From Clostridium sp. AM49-4BH (lineage in GTDB: Bacteria > Bacillota > Clostridia > Lachnospirales > Lachnospiraceae): a DNA stretch of 64,000 nt. This document shows, piece by piece, positions 24,204 to 34,207 of this stretch. How positions within the stretch are numbered: position 1 is the first letter of the stretch; every line of letters starts with the position of its first letter. The stretch is taken from contig NZ_QUFB01000004.1 of NCBI RefSeq assembly GCF_003478335.1, forward strand, positions 48,372-112,371, read 5' to 3'. The position numbers were made by a program, and so were the translations under genes. Below the pieces are notes generated by a model. It did not search any database and was not told the origin of the DNA. It was given only the letters and a program-made list of their open reading frames with translations.

Positions 24204-25334
24204 ATGATTTATCTGGATCATGGTGCAACAACGGCGGTTCTACCGGAAGTCGTAGAAGCGATGACGCCGTATTTTGTGGAGTATTATGGGAATCCATCAG
24301 GACATTATGAATATGGGGAGACAAGCAAGAAAGCAATTGAACAGGTACGAAGAACGATCGCAGACAGTCTTGGAGCACAGCCGGAGGAAATTTATTTTAC
24401 GGCGGGAGGTACGGAGAGTGATAACTGGGCGCTTCACGGAATGGCAGACCTTCATCCGGGAGGGCATATTATTACTACTCAGATCGAGCATCATGCCATA
24501 CTTCATACTTGTGAGTATTTGGAGAAAAAGGGAATGCGGGTGACATATCTGCCGGTAGATGAGAAAGGGATGATCTCGTTGGATCAGTTGGAGGATGCGA
24601 TCTGTGAGGAGACTTGTATGATCTCTGTGATGTTTGCAAACAATGAGATTGGCACAATACAGCCGATTGATGATATTGGAAAGATAGCGACCAAGTATAA
24701 TATATGTTTTCACACGGACGCAGTACAGGCATATATGCATTTAAGGATCAATGTGCATGACATGGCAATCTCTATGCTCAGTGCAAGCGCACATAAGTTT
24801 GGCGGTCCCAAAGGGGTTGGTTTTTTGTATATCAGGAAAGATCAGCCTATTAGAGCGTTTATGCACGGCGGAAGTCAGGAACGGCATATGCGGAGTGGTA
24901 CGGAGAATGTACCCGGTATTGTAGGGATGGGAAAAGCAGTCGAATTGGGGATGAAACATGGAAAAGAAGAGGCTGCCTATGTAAAAAAACTGCGTAATGA
25001 TACGATAAAAAAATTGTTTCGGGAAATTCCGTATTTGCGCCTAAATGGGGATTTTCATCATCGTTTGCCGGGTAATATAAATATTAGTTTTCAATTTGTG
25101 GAAGCACAGTCTCTTCTCGTTCTTTTAGATATGCAGGGGATCTGTGCTTCGGCAGGATCAGCATGTACTTCGGGGGATAAAGGAATATCCCACGTGCTGC
25201 AGGCGATCCATCTTCGTGAGGATCTGGCACGTGGGACATTACGGTTTACGTTAGGGGCAGATAATACGCCCGAAGAAATGGAGGAGTTGGTAAAGCAGTT
25301 GAAATTGCTTGTTAATGATCTCCGTTCTTTTTGA
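24204..25334 (+). CDS. Cysteine desulfurase (NifS/IscS type)
   Basis: PLP-dependent enzyme that removes sulfur from cysteine for Fe-S clusters or thiolation. 376 residues with the N-terminal MIYLDHGATTAVLPEVVEAM, the HTDAVQAY region, the PLP lysine K198 in SAHKFGGPKG, and the catalytic cysteine C321 in SAGSACTSGD on the flexible loop. No IscU or tRNA thiolase gene is adjacent, so the sulfur acceptor is not indicated. A TATAAT at 24172-24177 upstream may be its -10. Confidence 0.95.
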   Translation: MIYLDHGATTAVLPEVVEAMTPYFVEYYGNPSGHYEYGETSKKAIEQVRRTIADSLGAQPEEIYFTAGGTESDNWALHGMADLHPGGHIITTQIEHHAILHTCEYLEKKGMRVTYLPVDEKGMISLDQLEDAICEETCMISVMFANNEIGTIQPIDDIGKIATKYNICFHTDAVQAYMHLRINVHDMAISMLSASAHKFGGPKGVGFLYIRKDQPIRAFMHGGSQERHMRSGTENVPGIVGMGKAVELGMKHGKEEAAYVKKLRNDTIKKLFREIPYLRLNGDFHHRLPGNINISFQFVEAQSLLVLLDMQGICASAGSACTSGDKGISHVLQAIHLREDLARGTLRFTLGADNTPEEMEELVKQLKLLVNDLRSF

Positions 25335-25341
25335 AAATTGA

Positions 25342-26187
25342 TCAAGACAGCGGGATCATTCGTGGTTTGCGGTCTTTGAATTCCGTATAATAACGGAAAC
25401 CGCATTGTGACAAAACTTCCGGAACTTGTTCAAAAGAATATCCTAAATGTTTTGCTTCGTGGGCGTCCGAACCGATCGATAGTATTTCGCCTCCTAACTC
25501 CAAATAGCGGGTTAGGATCTTTTCGTGAGGATTCGGATGTCCTAATCCATATTTCCAGCCTGCTGTGTTAATTTCTATGCCACGCCCCTGATCGATCAGG
25601 AGCTGCAGTATTTCATCTATAATATCCATAAATTGATCGGTGCATTTTTCAAGATAAAAATCTTTGGCGGCAATATCATCACCGAGCTGTCGCATGGTTG
25701 GTGTATAGCGCAAAATATAGTCGAGATGTCCATATACGTCAAAGTCGAATCCGAGCTGCAGATTGTTTAATGTTGTTTCATAGTATTGACGGATTCCGTC
25801 AGCCTCTTCGTAGCCCTCCCAAAACGAATCATAATACGGATCCGTGTTGTCGACGAGATGGGTAGAGCCGATCACAAAATCAAAGTCATAGTTGTTGATC
25901 AAAGCGGATGCCTGTGGGAGGGCGGAATCTTTCAGCCCCAGCTCAACACCCTGTCTGATTTCCAAATTTGGAAATTTCGGCCGGATCTGCTGTAAGGCCA
26001 CAATATAAGCCCTAGGATCAAATTCAAAGTTCATCCCATTGCCGAGATCCGGAAAATCATAATCCATATGATCGGTAATGCAGATGGAAGATAAACCGAT
26101 TTCCACGGCTTGTGTGAGCATCTGTTCCAGAGGTTCCTCCGAATCGGAAGAAAAAACGGTGTGAACATGATTGTCTGATCGTATCAT
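25342..26187 (-). CDS. hisJ: PHP-domain histidinol-phosphatase (HisJ type)
   Basis: 281 residues with the PHP metal motifs: DNHVHTVFSSDSEEPL at the N-terminus, CITDHMDYDFP, EIRQGVELGLK, GSTHLVD, DVYGHLDYILRY and SIGSDAHEAKHLG. HisJ-type enzymes dephosphorylate histidinol phosphate; other phosphoester substrates are possible since no his genes are nearby. It lies 20 bases after rqcH in the same direction and is likely co-transcribed. Confidence 0.85.
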   Translation of the reverse strand: MIRSDNHVHTVFSSDSEEPLEQMLTQAVEIGLSSICITDHMDYDFPDLGNGMNFEFDPRAYIVALQQIRPKFPNLEIRQGVELGLKDSALPQASALINNYDFDFVIGSTHLVDNTDPYYDSFWEGYEEADGIRQYYETTLNNLQLGFDFDVYGHLDYILRYTPTMRQLGDDIAAKDFYLEKCTDQFMDIIDEILQLLIDQGRGIEINTAGWKYGLGHPNPHEKILTRYLELGGEILSIGSDAHEAKHLGYSFEQVPEVLSQCGFRYYTEFKDRKPRMIPLS

Positions 26188-26207
26188 AATTAGTTCTTAT
26201 ACTCCTT

Positions 26208-27998
26208 TCATACTTCGCGAATACCGGTAATATCCGTTGATATTGTCATGGAATAATTTGTATAATATACCACAAATCCCGGTTTACTGCCGTTGGGTTT
26301 TTTGATGTGTTTCTTTTGGATATAATCAACCTCAGCTTTATCCTGACTGCTTGCCTTTGAAAAATGAGCAGCTAAGCGTGCTGCCTCCTCGAAAGTCTGA
26401 TCAGGCAATTCTTTGCCTTCCGTTTTGACGATGACATGAGAACCGGCACTTGCTTTGGCATGGAACCACCAGTCATTTCCGGTAGCCAAATGGAAAGTCA
26501 GCTCATCATTTTGATAATTGTTTTTGCCAACATACATATCAAATCCATCGGAAGAGATAAAGTGCATCGGTTTGCTCTTTTCGCTGTGTTTAGCACCGCG
26601 CTTGCCATTGCTGTGCTTGCGGATATAGCCGTATTCCGTTAGTTCGCGCTTTATATCAGCCAGATCGCTTTCCTGTCTGGCAATATCTAAGGCGTTACTG
26701 ATCGATTCCAAATGTTCAATATCTTCTTTGGTTTCTGCAATCTGTACAGTCAAAGCTTCGTAAGTTCGTTTTTGTTTTGCATAGCGGTCGAAATAGCGCT
26801 TGGCATTTTCTAGCGCAGACTTTGTCTCATCGAGTGGGATCGTGACCGGTTCATTCGTATAATAATTGTCGCAGGTTAAAGATTTTTCACCGCCTTGCAG
26901 CTCATACCCGTAGGTTGTCAACAACTCACCGTATATTTTGTATTTTTCGCGTTTTTGGGTGTCTTTTAACTGACGGCTTTGTAAGTCGTATTTTTTGGTG
27001 GCACGTTCCAATGCTGTCGTGGTGATACGCCTTAAATCCGAGGATTTTTGATGAATGCGGGTCAGTATTTCTTTCGTTTCATAATAGGAACGAAGCATCG
27101 TGCTGACATCCGACAGGGCGGTACACTGATAGGATGCATCCTGTTCATAGCCGGTCAAATGGATGCTGGAAAATTCTACCGGCATATCGTTTTTAGTAAT
27201 GATCGTCGGGGTGAAAGCATTTTCTTTTACCTGGTCAATGATCCGCATAACGTTACGGTACAGATGCAGCTGTTCCATTTCGGAGAGAGAATCTGTGCTT
27301 GTGCGGTCTGACAGGCTGGCACGATATAACATTTCCCCGGCAACGACCGGGCTGAGACCGGTAAGTGATGTATACAATGCTTTCACCGGAGTAACCGGCT
27401 TTGTCATGACCTGCTCCATAAATTGTTCTTCCGTTAGTGAGAGCGGGTCTAATTTATGCTGCGTATTTGGGATAAAGTAGGTTCGGCCGGGAAGTACTTC
27501 TCGGACAGAACTTACTAATAGTGATATATGTTTGATGCTGTCAATGATCGTATTATCTTCTTCACAGAAAATAATATTACTGTGTTTACCCATCAGTTCG
27601 ACGTAGAGCTGCTTGGTACACAGATCCCCCATTTCGTTGAGGTGTTCTAAACGGAAGCGAAGAACGCGTTCCAATCCAATCTGTTCGATCCCGACAATGC
27701 GGCAGTTATTTAAATGCTTGCGCAAAACCATACAAAAGGTGGGCGCCTGCAGTGGAGAAGTTTTATTGTCCTCTGTCAGATATATAAGCGGTAAACTGGG
27801 ATTGACGGAAATTACGAGCATATGTTTGCTTCGGATCGTTTTACCGTCTGTCCCTTCTTTACTTTGTTTGATCGTGAGCAGAAGTTCATCCTTTTCCGGT
27901 TGTGCGATCTTAGTGATCCGGCCGCCGGTTAAGATCTTGTTTAATTCGTTTGTGATATTTGCGATCACGATTCCATCTAAAGCCATAGTCTTTTCCAT
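26208..27998 (-). CDS. rqcH: Ribosome quality-control factor RqcH (NFACT/Rqc2 family)
   Basis: 596 residues. N-terminal NFACT-N domain (MALDGIVIANITNELNKILTGGRITKIAQPEKDELLLTI), a long coiled coil (about 280-440) and a C-terminal NFACT-R domain (FISSDGFDMYVGKNNYQNDELTF, ATGNDWWFHAKASAGSHVIVK, PGFVVYYTNYSMTI). RqcH binds 50S subunits with stalled nascent chains and recruits tRNA-Ala for C-terminal tailing. The start may be the ATG at 27998 or the one four codons later (27986), which has the more usual spacing to AGAAAGG. Confidence 0.92.
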   Translation of the reverse strand: MEKTMALDGIVIANITNELNKILTGGRITKIAQPEKDELLLTIKQSKEGTDGKTIRSKHMLVISVNPSLPLIYLTEDNKTSPLQAPTFCMVLRKHLNNCRIVGIEQIGLERVLRFRLEHLNEMGDLCTKQLYVELMGKHSNIIFCEEDNTIIDSIKHISLLVSSVREVLPGRTYFIPNTQHKLDPLSLTEEQFMEQVMTKPVTPVKALYTSLTGLSPVVAGEMLYRASLSDRTSTDSLSEMEQLHLYRNVMRIIDQVKENAFTPTIITKNDMPVEFSSIHLTGYEQDASYQCTALSDVSTMLRSYYETKEILTRIHQKSSDLRRITTTALERATKKYDLQSRQLKDTQKREKYKIYGELLTTYGYELQGGEKSLTCDNYYTNEPVTIPLDETKSALENAKRYFDRYAKQKRTYEALTVQIAETKEDIEHLESISNALDIARQESDLADIKRELTEYGYIRKHSNGKRGAKHSEKSKPMHFISSDGFDMYVGKNNYQNDELTFHLATGNDWWFHAKASAGSHVIVKTEGKELPDQTFEEAARLAAHFSKASSQDKAEVDYIQKKHIKKPNGSKPGFVVYYTNYSMTISTDITGIREV

Positions 27999-28070
27999 GC
28001 CTTTCTATTATCTTTTTAACTACTGACAGTATATTTAGAAATGGAAGAGAATGCAAGGTGAAAATAGGAA

Positions 28071-28100
28071 TTTGTGATTTTTGTCGAAGTATGGTATACT
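28071..28100 (+). promoter_or_regulatory. Candidate sigma-A promoter for plsC
   Basis: TTGTGA at 28071-28076, 18-base spacer, TATACT at 28095-28100, about 40 bases ahead of the gene. Confidence 0.5.
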
Positions 28101-28142
28101 GCTTGTTTGCGTAATGGATTGCGGAGAAAATGATGAGAAAGA

Positions 28143-28895
28143 GTGGTAAAAGAATTGATTCGTTTTATATATGTAATTGTCGGTAATCTTCATCGTGCCT
28201 GGATGATCCCGTTGATGGGTTATTATTCCAGACATCCGGAGAAGTATTCGGAACGATTTCGTTATGAATATAATAAACATGCGATCCGTTTGATGAATCA
28301 TACCGGACGGATCTATACGCAAGCCTATGGAGCGGAAAATCTTCCAAAAGACGGGGGATATGTCATGTTCGCCAATCATCAGGGAAAATATGATGCACTT
28401 GGTATTATGCTGACGCATGAGGAGCCTTGTTCCGTAGTGATGGATGAAGCACGCAGCAAGATGCCATTAGTAAAACAGTTTATTGATATGGTAGGCGGCA
28501 AAAGACTCTGCCTGCATGATCTGAGGCAGGCAGCAAGGGTTATCCGTGAGGTAAGTAAAGAAGTTGGGTACGGACGTAAATATATTATTTTCCCGGCAGG
28601 CGGTTACAGCCATCGCAATGGCAATCATGTGGATGCGTTTAAGGCGGGCAGCTTTAAGAGTGCCATGCGTGCGAAAGCACCGATCGTACCGGTTGCACTG
28701 GTAGATTCGTGGAAAGTGTTTGATCTGTGGTCTTTGCGTAAAGTGAATACACAGGTATATTATTTGAAACCGATTCCTTACGAGGAATATCGGAATATGA
28801 AATCAGTAGAAGTTGCTAAGTTAGTATATGATCGCATTACAGCGGCGATCGCCTATGCGGAAAAATATCATCCGGAAATTGCAGTGATACAGTAA
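28143..28895 (+). CDS. 1-acyl-glycerol-3-phosphate acyltransferase (PlsC-like)
   Basis: 250-residue membrane-associated acyltransferase. The catalytic NHx4D-like motif is FANHQGKYDALG, and the second block is IIFPAGGYSHRNG, a variant of FPEGTR; an APIVPVALVDSW strand follows. It probably adds the second acyl chain to lysophosphatidic acid. A GTG at 28143 is used as start, with only a weak RBS, so the N-terminus is uncertain. The last 28 bases overlap the convergent carboxypeptidase gene. Confidence 0.85.
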   Translation: MVKELIRFIYVIVGNLHRAWMIPLMGYYSRHPEKYSERFRYEYNKHAIRLMNHTGRIYTQAYGAENLPKDGGYVMFANHQGKYDALGIMLTHEEPCSVVMDEARSKMPLVKQFIDMVGGKRLCLHDLRQAARVIREVSKEVGYGRKYIIFPAGGYSHRNGNHVDAFKAGSFKSAMRAKAPIVPVALVDSWKVFDLWSLRKVNTQVYYLKPIPYEEYRNMKSVEVAKLVYDRITAAIAYAEKYHPEIAVIQ

Positions 28896-30147
28896 AGCTG
28901 ATAGAGAAGTCGTGCAACATAAGGTGCATCGGCTTCTTTTATTTTTGAAGAGGATGCGATGGGAATGCTTTGTAGCAGGGTATCGTTTAAGTAGTAATTT
29001 TCATATCCGATAATATCTCCGGAGCGGATGGGAGCTTTGAGGGAATGAGGCAGTTCATAGCAGATCCTGAGTGTATCAGCAGAGGTCATGAGTAACTTGG
29101 TGTCTCTGGCAGGAACACTTCGCCGTGGCTGCATAATATTAGATCGACCGCCGTGAACCGGGATTTTTTGGAGCATTGGTGTTTCGGTCAGTCTTACAAG
29201 TTTATAATTAGTAAAACCATAGTCCATGAGTTTTTTCGTGTCAGTCCATTTATATGTTTTATGAGGTGGCCAGCCACAGGCTAAGACGCTGGAGATTAAG
29301 GTGATATCGCCTCTTTTTGCAGCACCACAGAAACAATATCCGGCATTGCCGGTAAATCCGGTCTTGATGCCGATCGCACCTGCATAATTTGTCAGAAAAG
29401 CATCGTGATTTGTTACGTGATATTGTTTGGTGTTTGTTCGGTTTGCAAAGGAATGGGCGGGAGTGCGGATGATCTTGCAGAAAGTCTGATTCTGCAGTGC
29501 ATAGGATGCGATCAGGCACAGTTCTTTGGCGGTCGTATAATGTTCATCAGCATCCAAACCATTAGGGGTTACAAAGTGTGTGGAAGACAGACCGAGTTCT
29601 ACTGCTTTTTCGTTCATTTTGTCAGCGAAGGCTCGGTGGAACCACTGACATGCTCTGCAATAGCAACTGCAGTGTCGTTATGAGATTCCAACAACAGGGA
29701 ATACAATAGATCACGCAGCGTGAATTGTTCGCCGGACATGGCATTTAACTGAACATCCGGCATAGAAGCTGCATGTGAAGAAAACGTGATGGTATCTGAC
29801 AGATCTGAAGATTCCAGTGCGATGAGAGCGGTCATGATCTTGGTAGTACTTGCCATGGGGAGTTTTTCGTCAGCATTTTTGGCAAAAAGAACCATACCGC
29901 TGTCAGCATCGATCAGGCAGGCTGCTTTAGCATTGAGCGAGGAAGGAAATTTGGTGGTGGTGTCTGTCACCCCCAGCTCACGTGCGGTATATTGGATGTT
30001 TTGCTGAACGATTTGTTTTGACCTGGGAGAATAGGCAGGAAGTGTGACAAGCAGTTTGTTCAGCCCTGCGTCAAAGCATAGAGAAGACAAGCCGATACTT
30101 ATGAGAAACAGTGAGAAACTGATGATTTTTTGGAGTTTTGCATACAT
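28868..30147 (-). CDS. D-alanyl-D-alanine carboxypeptidase (DacF-type), frameshifted
   Basis: Serine-type penicillin-binding protein of family S11. Signal peptide at the N-terminus (KLQKIISFSLFLISIGLSSLCF), SxxK motif STTK, SxN in SHND, KTG in KTGFTG, then the C-terminal beta domain. It trims peptidoglycan stem peptides outside the membrane. Two overlapping frames meet at 29614-29632; restoring one G (CGAGGCC) gives SGSTEAFADKMNEKA and one protein of about 426 residues. Start taken as ATG 30147, after GAGGTG. Confidence 0.88.
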
Positions 30148-30211
30148 AAAAAACACCTCAGCCGGGTTTGTATTAATCTTATGATATTCCGAAAAAAATA
30201 TGAGAAAAAGG

Positions 30212-30240
30212 TTGCCTTTTTATCACAAAAGGGCTAGAAT
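30212..30240 (+). promoter_or_regulatory. Candidate promoter of the decarboxylase operon
   Basis: TTGCCT 30212-30217, 17-base spacer, TAGAAT 30235-30240, leaving about 80 bases of leader before the first gene. A short hairpin (TTCGCC-TTGG-CGAA) lies in the leader. Confidence 0.5.
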
Positions 30241-30326
30241 TATCATTGGTGTAAATTTTGTTTATACATGACTTTTTCGCCTTGGCGAAATGAGTCAGAT
30301 AAATATCAGAATATGGAGGGCTGAAC

Positions 30327-31760
30327 ATGAGTAACACAAATGCTTTATCAGCAAAAGACCGCATTGCGGGACTTGTTGATGAGAACAGTTTTGTTGAAAT
30401 CGGTGCCGGTATCACCAAGAGAAGCACAGATTTTAACATGCAGGAGAAGTCAGTGCCATCTGATGGTGTCATCACAGGATATGGTTTGATCCAGAATAAT
30501 CCGGTGTATGTATACAGTCAGGATGCATCCGCACTGAATGGAACAATTGGAGAGATGCACGCAAGAAAAATTGCACATATTTATGAGCTTGCCATGAAGA
30601 CGGGGGTTCCTGTGATCGGCTTGATCGATTGTGCAGGAATGCGTTTACAGGAGGCAACAGATGCACTTGCAGGATTTGGTCAGATTTACCAGATGAAAGC
30701 AAAAGCTTCTGGTGTAGTACCGCAGATCAGTGCAATCTTTGGCAATTGCGGTGGTGGTGTTGCAGTGATGGCTGCTATGAGTGATTTCACATTCATGGAG
30801 CAGAAAGAAGCCAAACTTTTTGTGAATTCTCCAAACACATTGGAGGGCAACTATACAGACAAGCTGGATACGGCATCTGCTGATTTCCAGAAGACAGCAT
30901 CTACAGTGGATTTTGTGATCGAGGGTGAGGCTGAGGTCCTTGCAGCAGTGAGAGAGTTAGTTTCCATCCTGCCTGAGAATAACAATTCTGAAGCAGGTTC
31001 CGCAGAGTGTATGGACGATCTTAATCGTGATGTACCTGATTTTGCGGCAGAGGCAGCAGACCCTGCGGCAGCACTTGCAGATCTTGGCGATAACAACTTC
31101 TTCTTAGAGGTAAAGAGCGGCTATGCACAGGAAATGGTTACCGGTTTCTTATGCTTCGATGGAATGACTGTTGGTGCCGTTGCAAACCGTACTAAGAAAT
31201 ATGATGAAGAGGGTAAGGAAACTGCTTCTTTTGAGGCAAGACTTACAACAGCAGGATGTGAGAAGGCAGCAGCTTTTGTAAAGACTTGTGATGCGTTCAA
31301 CATTCCGGTACTTACCTTGACGAATGTAGAGGGTTATGCAACTTCTGTTGAAGAGGAGAAGACGATCGCGGCAGCAGCAGCTAAGCTTACGGCAGCATTT
31401 GCTGAGTCAGATGTACCAAAGGTAAATATGATCACAGGCAATGCCTATGGCAGTGCTTACATAACAATGAATTCCAAGCACATTGGCGCTGATATGGTAT
31501 TTGCATTAAATGGAGCAAAGGTCGGTATGATGGACGCGAATGTTGCAGCAAAGATCATGTATGCAGATGATAAGGATGCGGATCTTGCAGAGAAGGCAGC
31601 CCAGTTCGCAGCTCAGTCCGGAACAGAGGCAGCAGCAGCCAGAGGTTATGTTGATTCTGTCATTGAGCCGGCAAGTGCCAGAAAGCAGCTATTGTATGCT
31701 TTTGAGATGCTTTATAACAAATGTGAGTATCCGATCGGCAAGAAACATGGAACCATCTAA
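30327..31760 (+). CDS. mmdA: Carboxyltransferase subunit (methylmalonyl-CoA decarboxylase alpha-like)
   Basis: 477-residue acyl-CoA carboxyltransferase of the MmdA/PccB type, somewhat shorter than the usual ~510. Two crotonase-like halves: residues 1-230 (RIAGLVDENSFVEIG, VYVYSQDASALNGTIGEMHARKI, IDCAGMRLQEA, FGNCGGGVAVMAAMSDF) and 250-477 (VTGFLCFDGMTVGAVANRT, VPKVNMITGNAYGSAYI). It transfers CO2 from an acyl-CoA to the biotin carrier. It heads an operon with gamma, biotin, beta and a second carboxyltransferase subunit. The substrate acyl-CoA is inferred from family, not shown. Confidence 0.85.
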   Translation: MSNTNALSAKDRIAGLVDENSFVEIGAGITKRSTDFNMQEKSVPSDGVITGYGLIQNNPVYVYSQDASALNGTIGEMHARKIAHIYELAMKTGVPVIGLIDCAGMRLQEATDALAGFGQIYQMKAKASGVVPQISAIFGNCGGGVAVMAAMSDFTFMEQKEAKLFVNSPNTLEGNYTDKLDTASADFQKTASTVDFVIEGEAEVLAAVRELVSILPENNNSEAGSAECMDDLNRDVPDFAAEAADPAAALADLGDNNFFLEVKSGYAQEMVTGFLCFDGMTVGAVANRTKKYDEEGKETASFEARLTTAGCEKAAAFVKTCDAFNIPVLTLTNVEGYATSVEEEKTIAAAAAKLTAAFAESDVPKVNMITGNAYGSAYITMNSKHIGADMVFALNGAKVGMMDANVAAKIMYADDKDADLAEKAAQFAAQSGTEAAAARGYVDSVIEPASARKQLLYAFEMLYNKCEYPIGKKHGTI

Positions 31761-31775
31761 GTAAGGAGAGGCAAT

Positions 31776-32567
31776 ATGAAGAAGAAAGTGTCTTTGATTC
31801 TCTGCATTCTCACCTGTGCTTTGCTGGTAGCAGGCTGTAACGTCAGCTTGACGAAACAGAACAAAAATTTCAACGAAAAGAAGTTGGAAAAGCAAACAGA
31901 TAAATATCTGCAGAAGTGGTTTACAACAGACCACAAAGGTCAGGTAGAGCAGTTAGAATCCGCAATTGAGTATTATGATGGAATGAAAGACAGTCTCAGC
32001 GAAGACGAATGGAATTCCTATTTAGAGCAGCGCAAGACAGCCCAAGAACAGATCAAAGAGTACAAAGAGGCTGTTAAGCAGAAAAAGAAGTTTGGTGACG
32101 AGATGGATAAAAAGATCTCTACAGACTTTACGGTAAGTTCTACTTCCGCAACAGTCAATGAGACCATCCGCACAACAAAAGGTAAGACATTCATCTATTC
32201 GGTATCTTATGACAAAGACGGTAATAAGACCGAAGAAAAGATTGATGAATATAAGACAATGGGAGCAAAGATGGTCAAGGCCGGCATAAATACGATCCTT
32301 AGTATGGCAATCGTATTTTGCGTATTGATCTTTATATCCCTGATCATTGCCTGCTTCAAGGTGATCGGCTGGGCTCAGAACCGCAAGAATGCTAAGCAGG
32401 TTGATAAGGCAAAGGCTCAGCTCGCTTCAGTAGAAACAGCACCGCAGCCGGTAGAGGAGAACCTCGTTGATGATCTGGAACTGGTTGCTGTGATCACTGC
32501 AGCCATTGCAGCAAGTGAAAATGCAAGCGCAGATGGATTGGTAGTTCGTTCTATCATTCGTCGCTAA
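31776..32567 (+). CDS. OadG-like gamma subunit fused to an N-terminal lipoprotein region
   Basis: 263 residues. Lipoprotein signal with lipobox LVAGC (C21), then an extracytoplasmic, Lys/Glu-rich helical part (22-165), one membrane helix (TILSMAIVFCVLIFISLIIACFKVI) and a cytoplasmic tail ending DDLELVAVITAAIAASENAS, the hallmark of OadG/MmdD subunits. Normal OadG proteins are about 80-150 residues and lack the lipoprotein part. OadG anchors and assembles Na+-pumping decarboxylases. Position between alpha and biotin subunits fits this role. Confidence 0.82.
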   Translation: MKKKVSLILCILTCALLVAGCNVSLTKQNKNFNEKKLEKQTDKYLQKWFTTDHKGQVEQLESAIEYYDGMKDSLSEDEWNSYLEQRKTAQEQIKEYKEAVKQKKKFGDEMDKKISTDFTVSSTSATVNETIRTTKGKTFIYSVSYDKDGNKTEEKIDEYKTMGAKMVKAGINTILSMAIVFCVLIFISLIIACFKVIGWAQNRKNAKQVDKAKAQLASVETAPQPVEENLVDDLELVAVITAAIAASENASADGLVVRSIIRR

Positions 32568-32593
32568 CACAAAAATAATTGGAGGACAAATCG

Positions 32594-32956
32594 ATGAAAA
32601 ATTATACAATTACTGTGAATGGTAACGTTTATGATGTAACAGTGGAAGAGGGTGCAGCAGGTGCAGCAACAAGCGCACCAAAGGCAGCAGCACCAAAAGC
32701 TGCAGCTCCGAAAGCAGCACCAAAGGCAGCAGCAGGACAGGGTTCTGTTAAGGTGAATTCCCCGATGCCTGGTAAGATCCTTTCTGTAAAGGCCAGCGTA
32801 GGTCAGGCAGTGAAAAAAGGCGAGGTTCTAATGATCCTTGAAGCTATGAAGATGGAGAACGAGGTGGTAGCACCGGAAGATGGAACTGTTGCCAGCATTG
32901 ATGTAGCTGCGGGTGATTCTGTAGAAGCAGGAGTTGTACTTGCAACATTAAACTAG
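32594..32956 (+). CDS. Biotin carboxyl carrier subunit of Na+ decarboxylase
   Basis: 120 residues: short N-terminal part, an Ala/Pro/Lys linker (residues 20-50) and a biotinyl domain with EAMKMEN, so K86 is the biotin site, 34 residues from the C-terminus as usual. It carries CO2 from the carboxyltransferases to the beta subunit. The ATG at 32594 is used since TTGGAGG lies just ahead. Confidence 0.95.
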   Translation: MKNYTITVNGNVYDVTVEEGAAGAATSAPKAAAPKAAAPKAAPKAAAGQGSVKVNSPMPGKILSVKASVGQAVKKGEVLMILEAMKMENEVVAPEDGTVASIDVAAGDSVEAGVVLATLN

Positions 32957-32969
32957 GAGGGATCTAACA

Positions 32970-34118
32970 TTGGATTACGTAATTAACACGTTAGAGAACT
33001 TAGTAGGTCAGACTGCGTTTGCCAACTTAACGCTTGGCAATTATCTTATGATCTTAGTCGGCTGCTTGTTTCTCTATTTGGCGATTAAAAAAGAATATGA
33101 GCCATTGCTGTTAGTTCCTATTGCGTTTGGTATGATCCTGGTTAATATTTATCCGGATATCATGGCGAATCCAGAGGATACTTCAAACGGTGTTGGCGGT
33201 TTGTTACATTATTTTTACATTTTGGATGAGTGGAGTATCTTACCTTCCCTGATCTTCTTGGGAGTAGGAGCGATGACCGATTTTGGTCCGCTGATCGCAA
33301 ATCCGATGAGTTTCCTGCTTGGTGCAGCAGCTCAGTTTGGTATTTTCTCCGCTTACCTGATTGCAATCTGGTTTGGCTTTTCTGATAAAGCTGCGGCTGC
33401 AATCTCTATCATTGGTGGTGCCGATGGCCCGACATCTATTTTCCTTTGCGGTAAATTGAAACAGACAGAATATATGGGACCGATCGCGGTTGCTGCATAT
33501 TCTTACATGTCTTTGGTGCCAATTATCCAGCCACCGATCATGAAGTTATTTACTACGGAAAAAGAGCGTAAGATCAAGATGGAACAGCTTCGTCCGGTAT
33601 CTAAATTGGAGAGAATCCTGTTCCCGATCATCGTTACGATCATTGTATGTTTGCTGCTTCCAACGACAGCACCACTGGTTGGTATGCTGATGCTCGGTAA
33701 CCTTTTCAAAGAGTCCGGTGTTGTAAAGCAGTTGACAGAGACTGCAAGCAACGCATTGATGTACATCGTTGTTATTCTTCTTGGTACATCGGTAGGCGCA
33801 TCTACCAGTGCAGAGGCATTCTTAAAAGTTACAACCTTAAAGATTGTTGCTCTTGGTTTGATCGCATTTGCAGTAGGTACTGCAGCAGGTGTATTGTTCG
33901 GTAAGTTGATGTGCCTGGTTACAAAGGGCAAGGTAAACCCATTGATCGGTTCTGCAGGTGTATCTGCTGTGCCGATGGCAGCGCGTGTATCGCAGAAGGT
34001 CGGTGCTGAAGCGGATCCAACCAACTTCCTGCTTATGCATGCAATGGGACCTAACGTTGCCGGAGTTATCGGTACGGCAGTTGCCGCCGGTGTATTTATG
34101 GCGATCTTTGGAATTTAA
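32970..34118 (+). CDS. Na+-translocating decarboxylase beta subunit
   Basis: 382-residue integral membrane protein of the OadB/MmdB/GcdB family. Family-typical segments include [36 protein letters not shown] (the conserved DGPT region with the Na+-binding Asp), [12 protein letters not shown] and [14 protein letters not shown]. It decarboxylates carboxybiotin and pumps Na+ outward. Start is TTG at 32970 behind AGGAGG. Confidence 0.96.
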   Translation: MDYVINTLENLVGQTAFANLTLGNYLMILVGCLFLYLAIKKEYEPLLLVPIAFGMILVNIYPDIMANPEDTSNGVGGLLHYFYILDEWSILPSLIFLGVGAMTDFGPLIANPMSFLLGAAAQFGIFSAYLIAIWFGFSDKAAAAISIIGGADGPTSIFLCGKLKQTEYMGPIAVAAYSYMSLVPIIQPPIMKLFTTEKERKIKMEQLRPVSKLERILFPIIVTIIVCLLLPTTAPLVGMLMLGNLFKESGVVKQLTETASNALMYIVVILLGTSVGASTSAEAFLKVTTLKIVALGLIAFAVGTAAGVLFGKLMCLVTKGKVNPLIGSAGVSAVPMAARVSQKVGAEADPTNFLLMHAMGPNVAGVIGTAVAAGVFMAIFGI

Positions 34119-34207
34119 CACTAGAAACATATAATTAGTCGCGAGAAGATCATATACAGCCCTTTGGCTGGCTGTATACATCTTCCGGCGCAGAAAAGAG
34201 GAGAACT

